Positions 1 through 7,921 of a stretch of 64,000 nt of DNA are shown here, piece by piece (position 1 is the first letter of the stretch; each line of letters starts with the position of its first letter). Position numbers and translations under genes: made by a program. The stretch is from Bacteroidota bacterium (lineage in GTDB: Bacteria; Bacteroidota; Ignavibacteria; Palsa-1295): contig JAFDZW010000005.1 of the NCBI GenBank assembly GCA_018266755.1, positions 1,315,963-1,379,962 on the forward strand. Direction: 5' to 3'. The notes beneath the pieces are model-generated. The model was not told the DNA's origin and made no database searches. It saw nothing but the letters and a program-made list of their open reading frames with translations.

Positions 1-449
1 GTCCGTGCTCTTGCGGCAGCCACAAACATTCGGTTCGCCCCGAACCCCGCCCACGAATGAATTCGTAGGCTACGTTTGTGGCCGTCCTACCGGACTCAAT
101 GCGCCAAAGCCGCAACGTTCCGTTACCCCACCGTCATTCTGAGCGAAGCGAAGAATCCCTATGGCGGAGCCGCAGTATGTCCAAGGCCGGTGGCACGGAC
201 TCTTAGTCCGTGCTCTTGCGGCAGCCACGCACATTCGGTTCGCCCCGAACCCCCACCCGTCATTCTGAGCATTCTTCTGCGACCATAGGAGCAGAAGCGA
301 AGAATCCCTTCGAGATTGCCTCAATGTTTCGTACAGACCGAAATGGGACGGACTGAGAGTCCGTCCTACTGGATTGAAGATACTGCGGCTTCGCGAAAGG
401 GATTCTTCGCGGAGTTTACACTGAGCAGAGCGAATGTGCTCAGAATGAC
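1..449. repeat. Dispersed intergenic repeat cluster
   Basis: No gene is seen in the first 570 bases. Two repeat types are interleaved. Type A is a 28-29 bp sequence beginning GTCATTCTGAGCGAAGCGAA. A full copy lies at 133-160, a copy interrupted by about 25 bp at 259-312, and an inverted diverged copy at about 396-449. Type B is a hairpin with 9-bp arms: GCACGGACT/AGTCCGTGC at 193-213 and GGACGGACT/AGTCCGTCC at 346-366. A further partial B-associated stretch starts at base 1 and repeats at 205-250. The same sequences recur near 7.7, 25.7, 46.2 and 54.2 kb. ORFs here are short and repeat-derived. Confidence 0.8.
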
Positions 450-571
450 GCGAATGTAAACGTTTTGAACGGAGCCACTACCAAACGGTCCGTCTACGAC
501 AAATTCCTCTCGGAATGCTATAAACAGCCGTATTTTTGAGGTTCTTCGCTAACCGATTACGAATCACTCGC

Positions 572-3232
572 ATGGCTCAGCAAAAAACGACTTCGTCGCC
601 GAAAAAACAGCGTTCACTCGATGAGATCCGCACCTCCGACTCCTCCTCAGGCTCGGGAATGATCCCAGAGAAATTCCGGACTCCGCTTGCTATCGTCGCG
701 CTCCTTGGCGCCATTCTAATCTTCTTCGGTGGCGTCCTCTCGAAAGATAAGACCTTTAGCGCCGGCGATAATATCGCCAGTGATGCGATCGTCCCGTATC
801 TCAAGGCGGCGCAGGCTGCGGGGACGAGCGTCCCGCAGTGGATCCCGAATATTTTTTGCGGCATGCCGTCGTTCGCATCGCTGCTTTCGACCGGCGCCCG
901 TACGTACGATATCGTGCACGAAGCCTTCAGCCTCGTGCAAAGCGCAGCAGTCGCGATCTTCGGCGGCAACGATGCGATGATCTACATCTGGTGCTACTTC
1001 ATCTTCGGCGTCGGGATGTATCTGCTGATGCGGCTCACCAGGCGATCGTCGCATCTTGTTGGCGTCTTTGCCGGCATTGCCGCCATGTTCTCGACATGGA
1101 TCATTACCTACATCATGATCGGGCATAACACCAAAGTGTTTGCCGTCATGTGTTTTCCATATATCCTCTTAGCGCTCGAAAAGCTCCGCGAAGAAAAGCT
1201 CACATGGCAGCGAATGGTGTTTTGGTATTCGGTCTTTGCGGTCGCCGTACACTTCTTGCTCGAGTCGTCGCACGTGCAGATGGCGTTCTATCAATTCCTC
1301 GCCATCCTGATCTATTTCATCGTATGGCTCGTGAGCGACCTGACCGGCAAGCGTAATATTCTGAACGTCGCACGCACGGGCGTGATCTCGCTGGTGATGG
1401 TGGGGCTTGCATTCGCGATGTCGGCCGATCGCTACCTTGCGACACTTGGCTACGATTCGTACTCCATCCGCGGCGCTGCGCCGCTCGTCGATCGTGCAAC
1501 GCTTGAAGGCGGTGCCGCAGCGAAAGCAAATGCGAGCACCGGCACGACCTCCGGCGGCGGTCTCGATTGGAATTACGCAACCGAGTACTCGTTCTCGCCG
1601 GCGGAGATGATTACCTTCCTCGTTCCGGGTTGGTATGGCTTCGGCAAGTTGTCATACAGCGGCCCCGAGGTATCGGTCGAGACAAAAGTCCCGACCTACT
1701 GGGGCCAGGCGACGATGACCGACTGCGCAAACTACACCGGCACGATCGTGTTCTTTCTCGCGCTGCTTTCGATGCTTGCGCTCTGGAAGCGCGACCGACT
1801 CGTGGCCCCACTCGGGGTCATTAGTATCGTCGCACTACTGATTTCGTTCGGCTCGACGATGCCGTTGTTGTTCAGGCCGATGTTCAACTACTTCCCGACC
1901 TTCAATAAATTTCGTGCGCCGATGATGGCGCTCGTGCTGATGCAGTTGTGTTTCCCCATTCTCGCCGCGATCGCGCTGCAAAAGATCATCGACGTTGTAA
2001 AAGGAACCGACGATAAGGCACTGAAGGCATCGATCACCAAGTGGACGACATACCTGATGTATGCGGCCGCCGGCTTACTCGTAGTCTTCCTGGCAGGTCG
2101 CGGGATCATCGACGGTACGCTGCGCGCAGGGATCAAAGAAAGCGGAAAACAGATAGCGACCTGGCCGGCAGGCATTCAGGACCTTGCCGTGAACACCGCG
2201 CTCAACGATGCGGCAATCTGCATGCTGCTCGCGGCCGTCGCACTCGCGACGCTTTGGATGTATCTGCGTGGAAAGATCCGTAACGCCGCCGTTCCTGCTG
2301 CCGTCGTACTCGGTCTGACCGTCATCGATCTCTGGCGCGTCGATTACCGACCGATGGACATTACCAATCGAAGCGACTACGAAGGCGCGTTCCGCGAGCA
2401 CGACTATATCAACTTCATCAAACAGGATAAGTCGCTCTTCCGTATTCTTGACGTGAACGACCCGATGTCGAACATGCCCGCTGCGTGGGGCGTACAGACC
2501 ATCTCCGGTTATCATGCCGCCAAGGTCAGGGCATTCCAGGATGTCATCGATATCACGGGCAATTATCACGGACAGATGATCGTGAATCCGTTTATGTGGA
2601 GTCTGCTCAATACGAAGTATGTGATCTACAACGGTGCCGTAGATTCGGTCGCAGGCCGCATGACTCCGGCGTTTATCTCGCAAGAACCGGCACAGGGTCA
2701 GGGAGGACAGAAGCAGCAGACGATCGTCTGGCAGAATAACTCCGTGTTGCCGCGAGCGTTTTTCGTGCGTGGATATGAAGTTAAACCGCCGAAGGAATTC
2801 CTCGACCTCATGCGCTTAGGCTCGTTCAATCCGCGCGACGTAATGTTCTTCGACAAGAAGCCGGAAGGGATGCTGCAAACATCGGAAGATGCCATCGACT
2901 CGACCGAATCGGTACAGATCGCCAAATATGAGAACGAGACGATCGAGATGAAAACCTCGTCGGCCAAGAACCGCTTGCTCTTTATGTCCGAAGTCTGGTA
3001 TCCGGCTTGGGAAGCGACCGTCGACGGCAAGCCGTTGCCGATCTACAAAGCCGACTGGGCCTTCCGCGCACTTGCCGTGCCGGCCGGTCAGCACACGATC
3101 ACGCTTACTTATCACGACAGCCGCTTCGAGAACGGCAGAATGATCTCGCTCGCGACAAACATCATCGCGATCCTCGGCCTCGTCATCGGCGTGGGCACGA
3201 CGATGAAACGGAAACGCCCGCAAGCGGAGTGA
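572..3232 (+). CDS. YfhO-family multi-pass membrane protein
   Basis: The 886-aa protein has many hydrophobic segments through about residue 590 and an extracytoplasmic-looking C-terminal domain of about 270 residues. It ends with a last transmembrane helix and a basic tail (TMKRKRPQAE). The late segment containing SEVWYPAWEATVDGKPLPIYKADW is typical of YfhO-family proteins, which are GT-C-like membrane proteins implicated in glycosylation of envelope polymers; the substrate here is unknown. An in-frame TTG at 536 would add 12 residues, but the ATG at 572 gives MAQQKTTSS and is preferred. No strong Shine-Dalgarno is visible. The gene converges on the SDR gene, with the inverted-repeat element between them. 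Confidence 0.85.
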   Translation: MAQQKTTSSPKKQRSLDEIRTSDSSSGSGMIPEKFRTPLAIVALLGAILIFFGGVLSKDKTFSAGDNIASDAIVPYLKAAQAAGTSVPQWIPNIFCGMPSFASLLSTGARTYDIVHEAFSLVQSAAVAIFGGNDAMIYIWCYFIFGVGMYLLMRLTRRSSHLVGVFAGIAAMFSTWIITYIMIGHNTKVFAVMCFPYILLALEKLREEKLTWQRMVFWYSVFAVAVHFLLESSHVQMAFYQFLAILIYFIVWLVSDLTGKRNILNVARTGVISLVMVGLAFAMSADRYLATLGYDSYSIRGAAPLVDRATLEGGAAAKANASTGTTSGGGLDWNYATEYSFSPAEMITFLVPGWYGFGKLSYSGPEVSVETKVPTYWGQATMTDCANYTGTIVFFLALLSMLALWKRDRLVAPLGVISIVALLISFGSTMPLLFRPMFNYFPTFNKFRAPMMALVLMQLCFPILAAIALQKIIDVVKGTDDKALKASITKWTTYLMYAAAGLLVVFLAGRGIIDGTLRAGIKESGKQIATWPAGIQDLAVNTALNDAAICMLLAAVALATLWMYLRGKIRNAAVPAAVVLGLTVIDLWRVDYRPMDITNRSDYEGAFREHDYINFIKQDKSLFRILDVNDPMSNMPAAWGVQTISGYHAAKVRAFQDVIDITGNYHGQMIVNPFMWSLLNTKYVIYNGAVDSVAGRMTPAFISQEPAQGQGGQKQQTIVWQNNSVLPRAFFVRGYEVKPPKEFLDLMRLGSFNPRDVMFFDKKPEGMLQTSEDAIDSTESVQIAKYENETIEMKTSSAKNRLLFMSEVWYPAWEATVDGKPLPIYKADWAFRALAVPAGQHTITLTYHDSRFENGRMISLATNIIAILGLVIGVGTTMKRKRPQAE

Positions 3233-3235
3233 GAG

Positions 3236-3270
3236 AATGTAAAATGTAAGATGTAAAATGTAAAATTGGA
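3236..3270 (+). repeat. Left 35-bp heptamer arm of the element
   Basis: Four tandem (A/G)ATGTAA heptamers followed by AATTGGA end directly against the start codon at 3271. The arm therefore also forms the 5' leader of the gene, leaving no room for a Shine-Dalgarno site beyond TTGGA. Confidence 0.85.
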
Positions 3271-3648
3271 ATGCCTTATCCGAACGACAATGTCGATATA
3301 CATGAGCGCGCATTCGAGTTTGCATCGAATATCGTGCTATTCTGTGACAAGTTGAATCAGACCCCGGGCGTCAACTGGGCGTTGGCCAATCAGTTGGTAC
3401 GCGCCGGGACATCGATTGGCGCGAACATTGAGGAAGCCCAAGCAGGACAAAGCAAGGCCGACTTCATTGCGAAGTTAGCGATTGCGCTGAAGGAAAGTCG
3501 GGAAAGTAATTACTGGCTTCGTTTGATCGCACGAACCCGACCTGCGTTGACCGAAGCATCAGAGCCACTTATCCAAGAATCAAGTGCATTGATGCGAATT
3601 CTCGCCGCTATCCTAAAATCCGCGCGCGACGGTGAAAAGGGACGATGA
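3271..3648 (+). CDS. Four-helix-bundle protein (S23/IVP-like)
   Basis: This 125-aa all-helical protein belongs to the four helix bundle family first known from intervening sequences of 23S rRNA genes. Recognisable features are the N-terminal FEFASNIVLFCDKLNQ segment, the central NWALANQLVRAGTSIGANIEEA block and the ESRESNYWLRLI segment. The family is about 115-130 aa and its members form oligomeric bundles with a basic surface; biochemical function is not established for most. The gene fills the space between two inverted 35-bp heptamer arms. It has no operon partner: the upstream YfhO gene ends 38 bp earlier and the downstream SDR gene converges on it. Confidence 0.88.
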   Translation: MPYPNDNVDIHERAFEFASNIVLFCDKLNQTPGVNWALANQLVRAGTSIGANIEEAQAGQSKADFIAKLAIALKESRESNYWLRLIARTRPALTEASEPLIQESSALMRILAAILKSARDGEKGR

Positions 3649-3654
3649 CCGCAT

Positions 3655-3689
3655 CCCAATTTTACATTTTACATTCTACATTTTACATT
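3655..3689 (-). repeat. Right 35-bp heptamer arm of the element
   Basis: CCCAATT followed by four TTACATT-type heptamers, one of them CTACATT. It is the near-perfect reverse complement of the left arm. It ends 7 bp before the stop of the convergent SDR gene. Confidence 0.85.
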
Positions 3690-3696
3690 CCCGCGG

Positions 3697-4470
3697 CTAC
3701 GCCCGGTGTACGACCGACGAGCTTCCCTGCGAAGTCGGGAAAATTATAATCTCCGCGATCTGAACGTGTGCAGGACGGGAAGCTGTCCAGACGACGGCAT
3801 CTGCGATGTCCTCGCCAGCTAATGGCTTGAAGCCTTTGTAGACAGTTGCGGCGCGTTCTTTGTCACCGTGAAAGCGTACCTCGGAGAACTCCGTCTCGAC
3901 GAGGCCCGGATCGACCGTCGTCACGCGCAGCGGCGTATCGACGAGGTCGAGACGCAACCCCTTCGTGATCGCATCGACCGCATGCTTCGACGCACAGTAC
4001 ACATTGCCGCGTGGATAGACCTCGTGCCCGGCGATCGAGCCGATATTGATAATGTGCCCCTTCCCACGTTCGACCATCCACGGCACGACAGTACGCGTGA
4101 CATAGAGCAAGCCCTTCACGTTCGTGTCGAGCATCTCTTCCCAGTCTTCGACGAGGCCCTCGTAGAGCTTGTCGAGTCCGCGCGAAAGGCCGGCGTTGTT
4201 GACGAGGATGTCAATATCCTTCCATTCGTCGGGCAGTGTGTTAAGCGATTCTTCGACGGCTTCGCGGTCGCGCACATCGAGCTCGAAGGCATGAATGTTC
4301 ATGCCGTGATGTGCTGCCTCGAGCTCTTGCTTCAAACCGGCAAGCCGCTCTCCGCGACGCGCACAGATCAGAAGCGCTGCGCCTTCACGAGCGAATGCAT
4401 GCGCACACGCTCGGCCAATGCCGCTCGACGCGCCGGTGATGAAGACGGTTTGGTTTGTCAAGTTATTCAT
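3697..4470 (-). CDS. ydfG: SDR oxidoreductase, YdfG-like (NADP-dependent 3-hydroxy acid dehydrogenase type)
   Basis: The 257-aa protein is a classical short-chain dehydrogenase. The nucleotide-binding TGASSGIG lies at residues 12-19, followed by NNAG, a GHIINIGSIAG strand and the catalytic YCASK. The run from IDILVNNAG through VEDWEEMLDTNVKGL and the LVETEFSEVRF block strongly resembles E. coli YdfG, which oxidises L-allo-threonine, serine and related 3-hydroxy acids with NADP. An upstream TTG at 4524 would add 18 residues, but the ATG at 4470 places the Rossmann strand at the usual distance from the N-terminus. The gene stands alone, transcribed leftward toward the four-helix-bundle element. 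Exact substrate is inferred from family resemblance. Confidence 0.82.
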   Translation of the reverse strand: MNNLTNQTVFITGASSGIGRACAHAFAREGAALLICARRGERLAGLKQELEAAHHGMNIHAFELDVRDREAVEESLNTLPDEWKDIDILVNNAGLSRGLDKLYEGLVEDWEEMLDTNVKGLLYVTRTVVPWMVERGKGHIINIGSIAGHEVYPRGNVYCASKHAVDAITKGLRLDLVDTPLRVTTVDPGLVETEFSEVRFHGDKERAATVYKGFKPLAGEDIADAVVWTASRPAHVQIAEIIIFPTSQGSSSVVHRA

Positions 4471-4638
4471 TGAACGTGTTGTTCGATAATCGTTAATAAC
4501 AATGAGTGGTATTAACGAGTGCATCGTGAATTGCCATTCATTATCGCTAATTAACCCAAACTGACGAACCAGTGACTATTGACTCGCAGTTGAACACATC
4601 AACAAACGATACTCCGTCATCACAATTCTCGTACGCAT

Positions 4639-5433
4639 ATGCGATCAATACACGTAGTCTTGGTTCTTTCGGTATGGTTTCCATTATTACTCGCGTCATG
4701 CGATAACGATCAGCCGTCTGTGACGAACTCGGCACTTTCCGGCAACATAACCGGCAGGGTATTGCTTACAGGGTTTGATCCTCATTATTCACCAACCGAC
4801 TTAAGCGGGACGGTCGTCAAGATTGAAGGACGAACAGATAGTACCTCCACCGACAGCAGCGGGGTCTTTACCCTCAGGGATGTCCCCGCAGGAATCCACA
4901 CGCTTGCATACTCTCATCAAGGTTATGGCATATGCAAGATCATCGGATTCCAATTCACCGGCGGAGGCACGGCATATGTACCCGCGAATCAATTGAATCC
5001 TCAGCCTCTTGGTACGTGCGTGTTGGATTCAATCATCACCGTAGACACAGTATCTAATAATTCACCAGTCACAGAATACATATTCACAGCCTTCGTCGAT
5101 AAGAATGGGTTGAAGGATCCGATAACGGCAGGAAATGATATTGTACTATTTATGGGCACGAACCCCAATGTTTCCTCCGAGAAGGGACATTACAGTCTTG
5201 TACAACGGGTATGGACGTACAGTGTATCCACCCCTTTCGGCTATCGAAAGGATAGTACAGTTGTGTATAGTAGTGACTACCTACACAACTTTCACAAAGG
5301 GGATACAGTCTATACGATCGCGTATGTAACCAATACGCCGGATGGTGATTATCCGGACCCTGCGACCGACGGTGTGTTGTATTCTTCGGTTGGGCTGAAG
5401 CACTCTGTCGTCAGATCGTTCGTTTTGCGATGA
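4639..5433 (+). CDS. Lipoprotein with carboxypeptidase-regulatory-like domain
   Basis: The 264-aa protein starts with a lipoprotein signal peptide ending in LLASC, so it should be lipidated at Cys20 and exported. Residues about 35-110 form a beta-sandwich of the carboxypeptidase-regulatory type (GNITGRVLL, a TSTDSSGVFTLRDVPAG turn, then an aromatic strand). The C-terminal half is unrecognised and rich in Ser/Thr/Asp. The same layout is shared by the tandem lipoprotein genes at 32.5 and 33.4 kb, so this is one member of a local family. It is flanked by genes on the opposite strand and has no operon partner. Function unknown; a surface or periplasmic structural role is the simplest guess. Confidence 0.75.
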   Translation: MRSIHVVLVLSVWFPLLLASCDNDQPSVTNSALSGNITGRVLLTGFDPHYSPTDLSGTVVKIEGRTDSTSTDSSGVFTLRDVPAGIHTLAYSHQGYGICKIIGFQFTGGGTAYVPANQLNPQPLGTCVLDSIITVDTVSNNSPVTEYIFTAFVDKNGLKDPITAGNDIVLFMGTNPNVSSEKGHYSLVQRVWTYSVSTPFGYRKDSTVVYSSDYLHNFHKGDTVYTIAYVTNTPDGDYPDPATDGVLYSSVGLKHSVVRSFVLR

Positions 5434-5448
5434 TGGAGAGCTATCCGC

Positions 5449-6345
5449 TCACTTCAGCGGCCGCTTCTTCACCATGCCGCCGATGGTATCGTTGATGCTG
5501 GCTTGCACCACGAATGCACTGTCGTCGATGGCAAGGATCAAATCCTTGAGCTTCATAATCTCGAGGCGGGTGACGACAGTGTAGATAATATCCACGTCCT
5601 GCGTGTGACCGCGTTTGCCGAAGCCTTTATGACCACGATATGCCGTCACGCCGCGCCCGAGCTGCTCGATGATCGCCTCGCGAATTTCGTCGCTATGCTT
5701 CGAGACAATCGTCACGCCGGTATATTCTTCAATACCTTGCACGACGAAGTCAACGGTGCGCGACGCAGCAAGGTACGTGAGGATCGAGTACAACGCCGTC
5801 TCGACGCTAAAGACCAACGCTGCAGTCGTGAAGATCAGGATATTGAACACCAGGATGACATCGCCGATCGAAAACGGCGTACGCTTGCTGATATAGAGTG
5901 CCAGCACTTCCGTGCCGTCGATCACACCGCCGCCGCGAACCGAAAGCCCGACGCCCAGTCCAAGGAAAAACCCACCAAAGACTGCGGTGAGCACTTTGTC
6001 GTTCGTGACGACAGGATAATTGATCAGCGCAAGTACGACTGCCAGAGTCGTGATGCCGACGAACGTCTTGAGCGCAAATTCCTTCGAGATCTGCTTGAGT
6101 CCCATCAGGATGAACGGGACGTTCAACGCGAAGACCAGGATCGGCAGCGGCAATTTTGTTACTGCTGCCGTCAGCAGCGAGATACCCATCACCCCGCCAT
6201 CGATAAAATGATTCGGCAGTAAGAAGCCCTTAAGTCCGAATCCCGCCGAGAGCACGCCAAGCGCGAGCAACACCGACTCCCCCAGCACATGACGCACGGG
6301 AGTGTGGTGTTTGGGGGCTGATGGATCGTGTGCTACGCTCGTCAT
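5449..6345 (-). CDS. YitT family membrane protein (DUF161 + DUF2179)
   Basis: The 298-aa protein has five or six hydrophobic segments in the first 190 residues, including a strand with GVMGISLLTAAV and a GGGVIDGTEVLAL loop, both typical of the YitT/DUF161 membrane unit. A soluble C-terminal DUF2179 domain (TGVTIVSKHSDEIREAII onward, with the RGHKGFGKRG loop) follows. The family is widespread and its role is not firmly known; transport or membrane sensing has been proposed. The start is set at ATG 6345; an upstream in-frame start at 6384 would add a charged leader. It lies 45 bp downstream of the homogentisate dioxygenase gene in the same direction and may be co-transcribed. Confidence 0.88.
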   Translation of the reverse strand: MTSVAHDPSAPKHHTPVRHVLGESVLLALGVLSAGFGLKGFLLPNHFIDGGVMGISLLTAAVTKLPLPILVFALNVPFILMGLKQISKEFALKTFVGITTLAVVLALINYPVVTNDKVLTAVFGGFFLGLGVGLSVRGGGVIDGTEVLALYISKRTPFSIGDVILVFNILIFTTAALVFSVETALYSILTYLAASRTVDFVVQGIEEYTGVTIVSKHSDEIREAIIEQLGRGVTAYRGHKGFGKRGHTQDVDIIYTVVTRLEIMKLKDLILAIDDSAFVVQASINDTIGGMVKKRPLK

Positions 6346-6390
6346 ACGAAAAAAAAGAGCGCTATGATCGCAGCGCTCCTTCAAGATTCA

Positions 6391-7530
6391 TTAGGCTTTC
6401 GCCGTCTCTTTCTTTTCCTTCCACGACGCCCAATACTCTTTCCATTCGACCGATTCCGCGGGCGGCGCAATATTGAGCGGGTGACGCGTATCGATCATCA
6501 TCGCCGATTCGTTCGTGCGCGTGAGGCTATCGTTTGCACGGAGCGCTTTCGGATGCGGGCCGTGATGAATTCCCTGCGGATGCAACGTCAGCATGCCTGC
6601 TTTGATGTTATCACGACTGAAGAAGTCGCCGTCGTGATAAAACAACACCTCGTCATAATCGGTATTGCGGTGGAAAAACGGGACCTTCAGCGTATCCGCA
6701 TCTTCTTCGAGCGGTCGCGGCAGGAACGAGCAGATCACGGCATTGGTCATCATGAACGTCGTATGCACCGGCGGTGGCAAGTGCACGCGCGGCGACATCA
6801 CCGGGCGGATATCGCGCATGTTCAGTTTGAACGTCGTCAGGTCCCCTCTCCAGCCGACGATATCGATCGGATGGAACGGATAAAACACTGACGTCCATTC
6901 GCCGAGACGTTTAATACGAATCTCATATTCCTTGCCGTTGGAATCCGTCGGTTTGTATTCCGTAAAATCGGGAAGCGTAATCGCGCCCATATCGTAGAGC
7001 GCATGCATGCCGAGCAATCCCTTCGACTCGGGCGATGGCGGAAGAATCTCGGAATGCGCTTCGACCATCATGAAAAAGTTATCGGTCGTTTTCGGAATCA
7101 TGCGATACGTTGTTGCGCGAGGAATGACGATGTAATCACCCGGCTCGAACGCGAGCGTTCCGAAATCGGTCTCGAAGATACCCTCGCCGCGATGCACGAA
7201 GTAGAGCAGGTCGCCATCGGCATTCCGAAAGTACGCCGTGTGGGGCGCGCTCCGACGCGAGACGAGCACGACGATGTCGTCGTTATAAAGGATCGGCATC
7301 GGCAAGCCGTTGGCGTCGGTCATATCGGTCGGCTTGAGCTCATTGAGGTCGTAGGCATGGGGGCGGAGTGAGCCCTCGATACGAGTCCAGCCCGTCGGAG
7401 CATTCGCATGATAAAGATGCGACACGCGGCCAAAAAATCCCTCGCGGCCGTGTTCTTCTTCGAAGGTACCTTCAGGAATAGCGACGTGCGGCTGTTTGGT
7501 GACTTTGCCGCGCATGATCGGAAAATTCAT
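6391..7530 (-). CDS. hmgA: Homogentisate 1,2-dioxygenase
   Basis: The 379-aa cupin-fold dioxygenase opens the ring of homogentisate to maleylacetoacetate in tyrosine/phenylalanine breakdown. N-terminal EEEHGREGFFGRVSHLYHA and the central HLPPPVHTTF strand match the family. The C-terminal iron site is seen as FHRNTDYDEVLFYHDGDF followed by TLHPQGIHHGPHP, giving the expected His/acid/His set. Length is near the bacterial short form. An AGGAG motif lies just upstream of ATG 7530, a better ribosome site than most genes here have. No other tyrosine-degradation gene is in the window; YitT follows downstream. Confidence 0.88.
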   Translation of the reverse strand: MNFPIMRGKVTKQPHVAIPEGTFEEEHGREGFFGRVSHLYHANAPTGWTRIEGSLRPHAYDLNELKPTDMTDANGLPMPILYNDDIVVLVSRRSAPHTAYFRNADGDLLYFVHRGEGIFETDFGTLAFEPGDYIVIPRATTYRMIPKTTDNFFMMVEAHSEILPPSPESKGLLGMHALYDMGAITLPDFTEYKPTDSNGKEYEIRIKRLGEWTSVFYPFHPIDIVGWRGDLTTFKLNMRDIRPVMSPRVHLPPPVHTTFMMTNAVICSFLPRPLEEDADTLKVPFFHRNTDYDEVLFYHDGDFFSRDNIKAGMLTLHPQGIHHGPHPKALRANDSLTRTNESAMMIDTRHPLNIAPPAESVEWKEYWASWKEKKETAKA

Positions 7531-7655
7531 TAACGACTCCTACTGATTAAATGGTGTAACCTCAGACAGGTGGAGGTATCCAAACGAGACGGGTGGGAGT
7601 GAAGTTCGGACGTCGCCTACCGGCACCACCTCTGGTTGAAACGGTGTACACATCT

Positions 7656-7863
7656 GTCATTCTGAGCGAAGCGAAGAATCCCTTCGGCGGAGCCGCAGCA
7701 TGCCCAAGACCAGTGGCACGGAATCTTAGTCCGTGCTCTTTCGGACACCACGAACATTCGGTTCGCCCTTTACCCCGCCTGTCATTCTGAGCGAAGCGAA
7801 GAATCCCTTCGACGGAGCCCCACAGGGTTTCAGCAAGGGATTCTTCGCTTCGCTCAGAATGAC
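7656..7863. repeat. Dispersed repeats with a 29-bp palindrome
   Basis: The gene-free stretch 7531-7921 is mostly repeat. A type A copy lies at 7656-7684. A second copy at 7781-7809 is followed after 25 bp by its exact inverse at 7835-7863, giving a hairpin with 29-bp arms. Between the copies lies a slightly diverged type B hairpin (about 7716-7736) with the adjacent 'GAACATTCGGTTCGCCC' sequence also seen at base 25-45 and 228-246. The cluster lies upstream of hmgA and downstream of the ompA-like gene. No ORF here looks coding. Confidence 0.85.
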
Positions 7864-7921
7864 ATACATAATACAATGACGATACACAGTGCTACTTAAG
7901 TCCACACTGAGCCGCTACTCC

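Larger units (their letters stand above)
3236..3689 (+). mobile_element. Inverted-repeat-bounded four-helix-bundle element (candidate)
   Basis: Two 35-bp arms bracket a single gene. Each arm is five 7-bp units. The left arm (3236-3270) reads AATGTAA, AATGTAA, GATGTAA, AATGTAA, AATTGGA. The right arm (3655-3689) is CCCAATT followed by TTACATT units, one of them CTACATT. Left and right are inverted copies matching at about 32 of 35 positions. The left arm ends on the base before the ATG and the right arm begins 6 bp after the stop. The unit sits between convergent genes. A second pair of arms without the gene occurs at 28320-28443. Mobility is inferred; no transposase is present and no clear target-site duplication was identified. 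Confidence 0.6.

Noticed and set aside
3236-3270. Heptamer array as a possible CRISPR-like repeat
   Set aside because: Units are 7 bp with no spacers and no Cas genes nearby; it is an inverted-repeat arm, not a CRISPR.
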